Assembly (NCBI GenBank): GCA_003255065.1
Contig: QAOA01008735.1
Span: forward strand, 559,832-623,831
Direction: 5' to 3'
From: Cercis canadensis
Lineage: Eukaryota > Streptophyta > Magnoliopsida > Fabales > Fabaceae
DNA length: 64,000 nt
In this document: piece after piece, positions 36,636 to 48,208 of the stretch
How the letters are laid out: every line of letters starts with the position of its first letter
How positions within the stretch are numbered: the first letter of the stretch is position 1
Made by a program: the position numbers and the translations under genes
The notes under the pieces: model-generated
What the model was told of the DNA's origin: nothing
The model's input: the letters and a program-made list of their open reading frames with translations, nothing else
The model's database searches: none

Positions 36636-38146
36636 ATGAAGGTTTCTGGCGTTTGCGCTTTATTCTTGGTGGTTGGGGCAGCTCTGACGTTCCTTAACTT
36701 CTCAAGTCCCATAGGTGCTTCCTGGTTTCCTGGTAAATGTTTTTTCTCTCCAATATTTCTCATTGCAAGTTTGCAACTTTCTTCATTTCTTGTGAAATAT
36801 GTGTCTGGCGATAATGGAAATATTTTGGTCTCTATGAAGTAACTATATATTAATAAGAACAAGTTTATCGGTTTAATATTTGCTGGCGGCCTCCTCATGA
36901 TTTTCTTTTCTAATGAGTCAAATTTTCACAATACTGTGAATATCTTTTTCTTTTATTCCCAACGAATTGCATTTTAATTAGTCTGTTACTCTATGTATGA
37001 GGAGAACAGGGTGCATGCGTTGGTGATGGTTGGTTCTACAAGCATAGAAATTTTACTGGCTTGCATGTACCTTTTGTCGAAAGATTATAACTTTTGCCTC
37101 CCCCGAGTATGAATCTCTGTGGTTGATGAATTATTTTGGCTATTATGTTGTTTTTCACTGCTAATATTCTCAAGAAAAAATCTCGCAAATTTAAAGTGCA
37201 AGAATTGAGTCCTTTAAGAATTTAAAAATTGTGACTTATGGTTCATGATAAGCGGTGGGGGTTGAAGTTTCCAACTTTGCAATCATTTTGAAATTATTAG
37301 CTATGAGACACAGAGGCTACATGGTTTCAAGCCCATACCTGATGCTGTTGCCTTTTTTATATCCTTCTTATCTCACGCGTTTATGCTACCCTTATTGACA
37401 GCTGCAATTCAGTGGATTTATTTCTGAGTTTAAGTAGTGAAAAAGAGTGAGAGAAAGAGAGAAAGAAAACAGGCTTTTGGACATTCTGTCGGTATTTGTG
37501 GATGAGACTCACTTTATGAGTAGGCTTTGTATCGTTCATTTTCAATACTAGTTGATGAAAAGTAGATGATCGATGAATACCTCTTAGCCTGCATGGGTTG
37601 CCATACTTCCAGATAGTGAATGGGATTAATCGGATCAGCTGGCCACATAGTGCCATTATCATATTTATGTAGATTCCCAATGTATTTAACGAGCAGAATA
37701 GAACAGAAGCTAGATTTTATGAAATGCATCTGCTGCTTTATTTTTTGAAGCTTCATTAACTTGCATCACCGTTTCTGAATGCCATCGCAGATTTGGTGTT
37801 CACCAACTGTTGTGATAGTAACAAAATGATCATCACAAGCAGGAAGCTGAAGGTATCTCTTGCTTTCGAGCAAGTTTTCCAAAACAATCTGTCTAACCCT
37901 TAACAAGACAACAATTCAATTTTATTAACTAATTAGTAGCTTATGTTCTCATGTCTGGAATTTCAGGAAAGTGGCAGTAATATTACAAGCAACAAAAGGG
38001 GTGATTTAGGACATGTGTCTCTTGATGATTATCATCCCAATGATCCAGTACCAAGTTCAAAGGCTTCTTTAAAACCTGGACCTATTGAGCATGGCACTCC
38101 TCTCAATCCGTTTATACCAAGACCTTCACCTCCTCCTAATCTTTGA
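36636..38146 (+). CDS. Putative small secreted peptide precursor
   Basis: Three exons, 36636-36732, 37791-37852 and 37967-38146, join in frame to 112 residues. The N-terminus is a clear signal peptide (MKVSGVCALFLVVGAALTFL, then NFSSPIGA). A short middle with two adjacent Cys (FTNCCDSNK) and basic sites (SRKLK, NKRG) follows. The C-terminal 40 residues start with an acidic-Tyr pair (LDDYHPNDPVPSSK) and end Pro-rich (GPIEHGTPLNPF, IPRPSPPPNL). Short precursor, signal peptide, dibasic-like sites and a terminal Asp-Tyr/Pro-rich block are features of post-translationally modified plant peptide hormones, including Tyr-sulfated ones. I do not recognise the family: it is not a standard CLE, CEP, PSY or CIF sequence. 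All junctions have GT-AG borders. Function not assigned. Confidence 0.6.
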
Positions 38147-41100
38147 GATTCCACTTAAACTGCTCAACACTTCTTAGCTTGGTAGCCGCTATGCTCAAAA
38201 TTTGAAGAATGTGACCTTTAAATTGGGCGGGTGTTTAATCAGCTTTTTGTATATTGTGTTGTGGTTATTCTGCTTTCTTGAGTCTGTAATCCTTGTTTTC
38301 CCATGTGCTTGTTGTGAAATTATGTACCTTTTGGGCGTCTTATGAGGTGCCCGATTTAATGCATGTCTAACTGGATTCTGCTTATTGTTATTAATACCAG
38401 CTCCCTACTATTGTTAGCTTTGATGACTCACTCTATGCAACTTCAGCAATAATCGTTTTCTCTTTTTTTCTGATTTTCTTTTCCTGGATGAATAATTATC
38501 TTCATCATTGCTATTACCAATCATCTCTGCATGATCAAACCGGGTTCTATTTTGTTTCTCCTCTGAGTTGAGGTATATGGTCCCAAAAGTAATGGAAGCC
38601 GAGCATCATAACATTGCCACTCTGGAAAGCACGCATTACTTTTTATCTGCCGAATCTGCTTTAGCTAGCCTTCACGTCTATGACTATTCTCTATTACCTT
38701 TATCTGGGAATCTATAAGCTAGGGATTCTGCTTGTAATTTTGGTATTTTTACCCTATCCTATTTGCATGAGAATATCAGGTAGACCTAACTTTCACTCGA
38801 AAAGAATTGAAATTCCTATATTGGAAGCATGTAAGGAGAAGAAGGCTCCTTCAATTACTCTAGGTAGTTCATCTGCTTCTCCTAGTAGCTGTAGTGCTTT
38901 GAATAGCCTTATACTGCCTGTTTCCTAAAGTAGCAGATACGTGCCTCTCAAATCTTCTTCTGATCATTACCAGCATCCTAATGCAGAGAAAGCGTTAGAG
39001 ATGAGGACATTCTGTTTTTCTCACTAATCCAACATTGTGTTTTCTGCTCTACGAATATGACTTTGCTTATAGGTCATCCTAGTAACATTTTGTTGGTAAG
39101 ATTTGAGTATGTGACTACTGCAAGTAACGGAAAACGATCCAACTAAGCAAGAGGGGATTATTAACATTTTCTATTGTACAAGGCAAATAGCAGAAAACAG
39201 GCCAAATAACTATGCAGATCCTATAATGATTAAGCATATCATCATATTCAGTGTTGTTGAGTCTCTTAGTGCTTAAGCTAAAATTATTTCCATTTATGCA
39301 GTTTCATAGTCAAAAAATATCATCAACCAATCACTTTTACCACCAGGATGAGTAGTATTGCAAGTTAAGAAGCCTATCAATCCACATCTCACCTGGTGTG
39401 TCTCTTCTTTACTCATTTGCTTTTCTGGACCCCCTAATAATACCTAGCAGGTCTAGGTCGTTTAAAGATAGAACAACTCTGGGGAACTCTTTCTCCTTTC
39501 AATCCCTATTGATACCAATGGGACCAAGCAAAGCATCGATCATTTCTTTGAAAGCACTGAAACCCTTTCAATATGAGATACCATACTTTAAGTTTGCAAA
39601 AATTATATACTTTAAGTAACTCTAATTATTGTTTGAAGTGTTTCTCAAGTGATGATCCTTTCAAACTCCTAACCACTGTAATCTCTTAGTTAAGAGCCTA
39701 AGAGGTTTGATTTTAACTAACCATCAAGTTAATAACACACACTTTCCAATTTTAATACCAGTTGTCCTCTGATACCAACAAATCCCACACATAATGACTT
39801 TCTCTTCCTTCTCTTATGGCTTGCTTAAACTTCTAGTCAATCAAATCATTTCTATTCAGTAATATAGCCATATACTTCCCTTGCTTTGAAACAGGGGAAA
39901 ATAATTGAGATGGTAAAATCAAACCAGGCTTATATAAAATTACTTAAAGCCTAGTCAATCTGAGTTATTGGATGGACACCGTTAAAATATCCAAAGAAAC
40001 CCTTTTTGGTTGGTAGTCTATTATAATATCTAAATTATCCACATAACCAATGGGTTCGGTTCATGTTAGCTACAAATGCATGGCTGTGGCAGTTGGCAGT
40101 TCACAAATTTCCTTTAATCATACCTCCTTTATCCATCTTTGCGACACTCTTTTGTGATTAACGTAACAAGCAGAAATTAATGTCGGGTTGTACCAAAAAA
40201 CTAATTTTAAAAAAATATATAAACAAATTGTGATTTTTTGCCCATAAGGGATCTGTCACCGTCAAAATTGTAGCCTAATTGCTTTCATAAGTTCATCCAA
40301 AACTTTTTATAGTTATGAACTTTTGAATCAGTGTTGTTCTTCAGGAAATAGTACAGAGAAGGAGGACCCACCAAAAAAAACACAAGAAGTGGAAAAATAA
40401 AGAAGAGGAAGGAACAAAGTGAGTGCAGAGCATCCTAGAAAGTAATGCCTTCTTTCTGCTTACCTTGCAAAATCATGGCACCTAAGCGTTGTCCCACCTC
40501 GTCTCCTCTTGTGTTTAGAAATGGGTGCTTAATCCAATTGCCTTTTCAATAAAACAGTAATCACGATTATTAGCATTTCCATTAGACAATTTTTTTACAT
40601 AACTTGGTGATTGGTACTTGAAAGTGGGGACTTTGGGTCTCTGCGTCTGCAAATATATACTTTAGATGGCCAAGTTTAGCATTCTTATATCCCTTTTGTT
40701 TTCCTTTTCTAAGCTAAGTTCATGGACAAAATAATTGCTTCCCGTAAAATGTTGGTTAAAAGCCATATGTTTATCCCCATTCCTCCATTTATTAAAAATT
40801 CTCTGATAAGTGAGGAGTTTTTGAGGTAGGGTGGTGGACGAGGATGAGTAAACTTGGCAAGTGAAGCATATTCACTAAAAAAAATTAAAAAAATGGTAAG
40901 ATCATAGAATAGTAACACAGACGTTTCTGAAATTAGGCAGAATCTACAATAGCCTACTAAAGGTAAAGCTCATATTGACGAATTTCCTGTTTGGATGGCA
41001 AAACATAGAACTTATACAGAAGAGGAGCTGATAAGTCGCAAAAAAAAGAAGGAACTATCAGTATCATCAAATTGAGTGCCCAAGAAGGAACTTGCTTTCG

Positions 41101-44002
41101 GAACAATGGTCCAATACATGTTTCTATTACAAACGCGTTAAAAGTGCAAGCATGCATGTGTGCTTGTCCATACTATTATAATTTGGTTTTCGCACATCTT
41201 TGTGAATTCAAGTAGCTCCCAAATGCATGCATATGTGATATGGAGCTTTACAGCAGAGCAGAGACAATATTAATTAATTTATAACCCAGAAAGTGATGAT
41301 ATGAAAGATAACTCTGTAGCCAACTTCTTTAGATGCCAAGTAGCATATTGATATCTGAATAAACGGTGATAAATGATAATCAAATTAAAGTTGAAAGTAA
41401 GGTGTAGTTAAGACATCACATAGGATAGAAAACCCAGTGATTCCGTATTTGCACCTGCTAATAAATGCTAAAGCCGCTGCCTTAGCCTTATCATACAACT
41501 TCCATGCCACTTTTGAACTAGGAAAAAAAGTTGTTTACATCTAATTGATTTAATGTGATTCCTATTATCTTAGTATGATGGGGTTGGAAAAGAGTTAGTT
41601 AGTTAGTTAGTTAGTTGGCTTTGACATCGAGGATAGAGAAAGAACTAGTTGTAACTTGGGATTAAATTTAAGAGTTGAGTCCTTATAACTCAAAGGAAAA
41701 GTTTTTGTCCTCTTCAGTTTTCAACTATTTTAAAGAAGGCAATGAGTTTATTAATCATTGATTAATTACTAATAACATGATTAGTTGTTGCTTTCTTGGT
41801 AAGGTAACTAGTGAGCTTGTTTACCAAAAAGGATATGCGTGATGCACTTCATGCCTTCCACTTTCAGGTTCCATCGCATTCCTCAGCAACCCCAGCCCAA
41901 AGAAAAGTGGAAACAAGTTATATAGTACTTCTAGGAGAAAACATGCATAGTATGGGAAAAAAAATATGCATTTACTGTAATGGTGGGATTCACATAGATT
42001 AAAATAACAAGATATGGCATTTTTTTATTTATCATTCCAAAAAAAAAAAGTGGCATTTTAATATTATATACCACATTTAATCTGCGGCCCAATCCTTATA
42101 GCAAAAACTTATTTTGGGCTAAAAGGTACTTGGAAGTCCAAAATTTAATTGGGAAATCTGTAAAGAGCCCTCGGGATAATTATAAAGTAATCAATCTTAA
42201 CGATTTTAAGTATAATTTTGGACCACACACTGAAAACGGCTACTTTTCATTTTTCCCACTAAAGACTTCATAAATTAGTTTCTAAACTTTTGCAGTGTCG
42301 TTTGCGTAACGTCTCTCCGAAGATTCCAGTCAGCGTCGTCCGCAACGCAGTAGACTCCAATATCCCACCTTCAGCTCGAAGTTCACGTCGTTTTCATTCG
42401 TTTACTGAAATAAAATAATAGCGTGTCCCACAAACTCGCTTCCACGCGTAAAGCAAAACCTTAACTGTCATACCTCCAACTCCAACCCAATTCTCTCTTT
42501 TCAACTCATTTAACAAACTACCCCCACCCACCTACACACGCCTACGGGCATCAGTTCGCTTTATAAATTTGTGTAGGCTTAAATACACTTTTGATCCTTT
42601 ATTTTTGGTAAAATAAACATTTTCATCTTTCTATTTTTAAATAATATTTTTTAATCATTCTAATTTTACAAAATAAACAAATTAATTTACATTTTTAACA
42701 CTATAAAAAAATTAACAATAATATTGACGTGATATAGACACGTAGTAGCTACATAGCACAAATGTGAAATTTTATTTTAGCTTAATTGTAGTTTTAATTT
42801 TTTATTTTTTTCATATGAACGTTTTGGTCATCTTATTTTGTTCGTATAAATATTTTGGTCTCCTTATTTTTAAATAACACTTTTTAATCTTTAAGTTTTA
42901 CAAAATGAACAAATTGATTTACTAATCTAACTTCGTCTAAAAACTAATGATAGTACTGATATGGCATTATATGTGAAAGTAATATGAAAAAAAAAAAATA
43001 TTCACCATCTCTCTTAATCTTACGCTATGTCTCTCTATTAAGTTTCTCTATCGATAGAGAAGATAAAAAATTACACCATAATTGAATTAAACTAGAAAAA
43101 AAAATTCAAATACATCATAAATGGAATTGAACTAAAAAAAAGCACATGAAGTAAAAACAAATACCTCAACCGTTAAATGGAATTGACTTTTCTTGCATAA
43201 AGACTATTATGCAATAAATGTATAATAATAATGTAATTATTAATATGTAAATAATATTAACCAAAACATTTTATTAATTAAATCTTAAAAGTATTATAAC
43301 ATCTTTTATTTTTGTAGTTAATAATTTTTTAAAAAGTATTATTTAAAAATTAGGGAAATAAAACGTTTATATGGCCAAAATAAAATGACTAAAATTGCCA
43401 CTAAGTCAATTTTTTTTTTGTCATATGACTATTACATATTTGCCACGTTAATATCATCATTAATTTTTTTATAATGTTAAAAATATTACTAATTTATTTA
43501 TTTTGTGAAACTTAAAATTTTATTTCACACCAAAACTATATTTAAGTATTTTTTTTAATAATTATTTAGTTATTTTGCAAGCACAATCACACACGGTGTG
43601 ACTATCACGACAGTTATACTCCCATAATTCGCCTAGTCAGTAGATGGGTCTCCACTGTGCAGCCCCACATGCGCAAACAATTTCTCCCTCGCCGGCGAAC
43701 TGTAACGGTCATAATTTCTGATCAATTTACGGCTCTAAAACCGTTGTTAACTATTATTAGCGCCTTTTAAATTTAGCCACTCACTTGTTTATACTCATTC
43801 CTCTGTACCTCACTCAAATCCTTCTCCTTACCTATACTCACGCACACTCCTCCTTGTTCTCCACACCAAAATCAAAATGGCAGCGCTTTCAATTTCAATT
43901 CTGTTCGAATAGAGTTTTAATGGTTGTTGTTTATTTCGAATTAGTGATTTCAGCGTGAATTTCAAGTATGAGTTTCGTAGCCATTTTTTATTGTACAAGA
44001 CA
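38147..44002. other. Long intergenic region
   Basis: No confident gene in 5.9 kb. Includes the 3' flank of the peptide gene, AT-rich DNA, a TTAG/AGTT microsatellite near 41596-41620, the fold-back element at 42574-43550 and, from about 43600, the promoter/5' UTR side of the QWRF gene. Weak open frames near 38680 and 39398 were not accepted. Confidence 0.5.
42574..43550. mobile_element. Large AT-rich fold-back (MITE-like) element, about 1 kb
   Basis: Ends are inverted: the left end is GGCTTAAATACACTTTTG, and the right end read on the minus strand is ACTTAAATATAGTTTTGG. The best internal arm match is left 42662-42745 (ATTTTTAACACTATAAAAAA, ATATTGACGTG) against the minus strand of 43436-43520 (ATTTTTAACATTATAAAAAA, ATATTAACGTG). 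The left half also contains a second, tandem version of the arm (about 42820-42930), suggesting nesting or internal duplication. Non-coding. Confidence 0.55.
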
Positions 44003-47000
44003 ATGGTAGCTGCAGTTTCCACGGCGATAAACCCCAAAACCGCTACCCAACGAGGTCACCCTCAAAACCCAACAAGGCCTCCTCTCTTACCTTCCGAACC
44101 CGACAATGCACTCGCTCCTCGCAGACACAAAGCCCGAGAAGTTACTTCTCGTTACATGTCGTCTTCCTCATCCTCTTCTTCTTCGTCGTCGTCCGCTTCG
44201 TTATCAATTTCGAGACGATTTAATTCGCCGCTGGTGTCCAGGACGGTAAATTCAACGCCTATGATGACACCAACGCCGTCGGCACCATCACTGTCCCGGC
44301 GCGCACAGTCGGTGGAGCGGAAGCGACAAGCGACTCCTCGGCCTAATTCTTTGTATGTAGGAAATGGCAATGGTGGCGCTGATACGCCTGCTGCTCAGAA
44401 GATGCTTTTCACTTCCACGAGGAGTTTGTCGGTTTCGTTTCAGGGTGAGTCATTCTCGATCCAGGTTAGCAAGGCAAAACCGACACCCTCGCCCAGTTTG
44501 AGGAAGAGCACGCCGGAGAGGAGGAAGGCGACAACGCCGGCGAGGGGAGGAGGCGGCGCTTTGGATCACGCTGAGAATTCAAAGCCCGTGGATCAGCAAC
44601 GATGGCCGGCAAGAATGCGGCAGGCGAATTGTATGAGTAAGAGTTTAGATTGTGCGCAGGAAAGGAAGAAACTGGGTGGATCCAGGGACGTGGTTAGGTC
44701 ATTGCAAAATTTGATGGTAGATGTTCGAGCTTCTTTTGATGGGACAAAGAGTTCGGAAATGGGCAACGGGGAAGTCGTAAAGCCTGCTGAGGTCGTTTTA
44801 CAAAGGAATAAAGATGGTGGATCTGAGCTGCAGTCTGAGCCCGTTGCTTCTGATAATGAAAGCGTTTCTTCTGGTAGTAGCGGAGGAGGACAAGGGCAAC
44901 GAGGGGGCCGTGGGATTGTGGTGCCAGCAAGGTTATGGCAAGAGACTAATAATCGATTGCGGCGCCAGACGGACCCTGGCTCTCCATCATCTAGGAATAC
45001 TGGAAATAAAGCAATAGCTCCTTCTAAGCATCTCGCGCCAAAAAAGTCGGTCTTTGATAGTCCCATATCATCTCCCCGAGGAGTTATAAATAGCCGAGGG
45101 CAATTTTCTCCTATTCGTGCAGCTGTTCGTCCTGCTTCGCCAAGTAAACTTGCCACACCTTGCCCAACGTCCCCTATGAGGGGGGTGAGCCCGTCTCGAG
45201 TAAGAAACGGAGTGGCAAGTACTCTGAATAATACTTTGAGCAATGTACCTTCTATTTTAAGTTTTGCTGTTGATATTAGAAGAGGAAAGATAGGGGAGAA
45301 CCGAATTGTTGATGCACATTTGCTGAGACTACTGTATAACAGGCTCCTGCAATATCTTTTTGTAAATGCCAGAGCAGACGCTACCCTCTCTGCGCAAACA
45401 TTGAATACGGAGGTATAGTTTTTCAAATATTAGCTCCTTGCTTGGACATCTTCACCTTCTCCTGTTTATTCCCTTAAGCTCTTTCATATTTGTCATGTAC
45501 ATGCTTCTCTTTGGTTGTATGGATTTTAGTAGAAAGGCCTTGGATAGACATTTGTACGAATTCTTGAATTTCTTGTTTTGTTTCAGTACTCAATCACACA
45601 CAATGCCCGCTGTTTCTTTCGGTTTCCTGGTTTCATTGTTTAATATTTCAATGATACTTTTTTCTAAATATTCTTCTTTGTATCAGAAAAGCCTGTATGA
45701 TGCGTGGCTAGCTACCTCAAAACTACGAGAATCTGTTAGAGCCAAAAGAGCAGAGTTACAATTGCTGAAGCAACATTTTAAGCTAATTTCTGTCCTCAAG
45801 GAGCAAGTAAGATCTATTGCTACCCATCGCTAATATCACTTCTGTATTTTTGGTTCAATTTGATTTGGAATTGCATGGCAATTCAAGTAAATGTTATCTC
45901 ATTTATTTTTTGTTTGCTTCAACTTGGGTTTTTTTCCTTCATTCTTTAATTCCTTTCTTCAGATTCTCCCTTCGCCCAACAGAACACAAAACTAGATTGT
46001 CAGGCGACTCAATCCTTTGAAATGCAACTGGCATTCCATTGTTTGCTGTGATTGTATATGCTTTTGTATTGTGGGCTTCAGTACTATTATATGCATTTAC
46101 TACCTATATCAGAATTATTAGACCAACTGGTTCATCAGAAATCCTTTTTGAGTAAATTACAATTTACTTATTTCTCGTAGTCTTGTTTGCCTACAGTGGT
46201 TGATAGGAAAGCCACAGGTAAGTAAATCGAAATTGTGGCAAAATACATATGGGTAAAACATAATCTCCTTTTCTGTTACATGCACACCTGCTTGTACATC
46301 TTGAATTCTGATGGAAACTGTTTTATGTAGATGATATATTTGGAAGATTGGGCTCTTATGGATCGGGGATACTCTAGTTCACTGTCAGGAGCTATTGAAG
46401 CTTTAAAGGCTAGTACTCTCCGTCTCCCTGTGGTTGGTGGGGCCAAGGTATTCTTCGTTTAGCCGTGTGTTCACTCGTCTATTACTTTCATGATTACAGG
46501 TAGTAGCATGTCAATTCTGTTTTTATCATCGTATTATGCGATTAATATAAAAAGGTCTGTATTTTGCTTCAGGCAGATGTGCTGAATGTGAAGGACGCCA
46601 TTTGTTCAGCAGTAGATGTGATGCAAGCAATGGCCTCCTCAGTATGCTTGCTATTACCAAAGGTATGCTTCCTTTTTCTTCGCAAGTCTCCTGCTGATCT
46701 TATGGATGTTGGATCTAAATTATTCTTTGAACTTGTGATGTTACATAAGCTTTATTTTATTTTATAATAATAAACAATTATAAGTGTCTTTGGATCTCTC
46801 TGCCTAGATTCTGGTTGTGGTGGTTTAACAACTGATATGTAAAGTGCAAAAGGTTCAACGGTTCACGTATTGTTGCATAGGAAATATTGCAAGTGAGTGG
46901 AAAGAACTGTAATTAGGGCATAGGACATGATTTCATCGACAACAAGAATTGTTTCTTTCTTTTCAGTAGAACTTCTCAGGTAGCAACAGTGCTGATGGGT

Positions 47001-48208
47001 TCTATACTTCCTATTTCTTTACATTCTTTACTTAATCTTTCCACAAGAAACACGGTAAACGAGGAACTATGAAAGAGAAGACTTCAAGCTACTACCTCAT
47101 GCCACATGGTGTGAAACACTTTTACCAGATTAACACTTCTTCGAGAAGATTTTAAGTGTGTATTTGTCATACCTTCGGAAGACTTTCTATTCTCAATCCT
47201 TTCCCCACTACCTTTTTTGGCCTTTCTATATCCACACATGTATGTGCAGAGTATCAAATGAGATACACGAACGGTGGAATGCAGAATGTGTTTATGGTGG
47301 GGCATTATATGCCCTAGATATTAAATGCAACTCTTTCTTGTTAAAGTATCAGAATAGTAAATATTAAATGTGTCTTGGGAGGCAAGCATCTAAACATCCA
47401 GTGATCTGATGAATGATTATTGGTCTTTTTGTATGCTCACATAGTCCCTGTTTGCAAAAACACACAAGGAGGAAGTGATTGATAAGTGATATCTGGCTGC
47501 TGCCCTCCTGTATCTATGTGCTGCTGTTTGATTTTTATATATTTACTTATTCATTGTACTTATTTGTGCTGTTGATGGTCAGAAATAGATATATCAAGTA
47601 CGTTCACTAGCTTAGGGGAAAGGAAGATGAATTATTTGTTTTGCTCGCTATCCTGTTGTCTTTCTTCTTGGACAAATTACACTTTATGCACTTACGGTTT
47701 GGGTGAAATACACTTTACCCATCTGGAGCTTACATAACCCACCTCCATTTATCTTTTTTTTCTCTTTCTATCTTTCTTGGCACTTTGGAGCTTACATAAC
47801 CAGAAAAAAGTGATAGCTATACATCATGACGACGAGCCTGATACATTTAAGTATGGATCCATTCTCTTGTCTCAATATCTGAAAAGCATTTGCACTTGTT
47901 AGGTTGGAGATGTAAACTCACTGGTGGTCGATGTTGCTAATCTAAGGGCAAAGGAACTTGTATTGCTTGATGAGTGCAAAGATCTTTTGTCAATGATTGC
48001 ATCCATGCAGGTAATCTTATATTGCATATGAAGTAGTGAGCCTTAATTTATTTTTGTTGATTTTCCTTAGGTGAAGAGGGAGATCAAAGTTCACAAACTA
48101 ATAAATGATAGTTGTCATGAGCAGGTTACAGAGTGTAGCCTGACCACACACGTTATACAATTGAAATCCTTACCCTGGAACCCAGCAATGAAGGTAACAA
48201 GGACGTAA
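44003..48208 (+). CDS. QWRF-family (DUF566) microtubule-associated protein with altered signature
   Basis: Six exons, 44003-45412, 45687-45806, 46331-46447, 46573-46662, 47903-48010 and 48125-48208, all joined between codons, give 642 residues. The start is MVAAVSTAINPK. The N-terminal two thirds is disordered, basic and Ser/Pro/Thr-rich with a long Ser run (44157-44200) and SPxR-type repeats (ARLWQETNNRLRRQTDPGSP, TSPMRGVSPSR). The C-terminal 200 residues are the helical domain of the plant QWRF/SCO3/EDE1 (augmin subunit 8) family: LLRLLYNRLLQ, FVNARADATLSAQ, YDAWLATSKLRESV, YLEDWALMDRGYSSSLSGAI, VTECSLTTHVIQ. Family members bind microtubules and act in spindle or cortical arrays. The eponymous QWRF tetrad reads QYLF here (residues 450-453). 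The last exon runs through a possible donor (ATGAAG/GTAACA) to a stop, so the final residues are less certain. Confidence 0.88.

Noticed and set aside
38680-38928. 82-codon frame with a hydrophobic N-terminus
   Set aside because: It could look like a small membrane protein, but it has no homologue I recognise, no splice context, and codon composition like the intergenic DNA.
39398-39619. Frame at 39398 and its minus-strand reading (PRVVLSLNDLDLLGIIRG)
   Set aside because: The minus strand looks faintly protein-like, but it is interrupted and not assignable to any family.
44152-45426. Long minus-strand frames opposite the QWRF exon 1
   Set aside because: Mirror frames of a GC-rich exon; the plus strand has the family motifs and correct splice sites.
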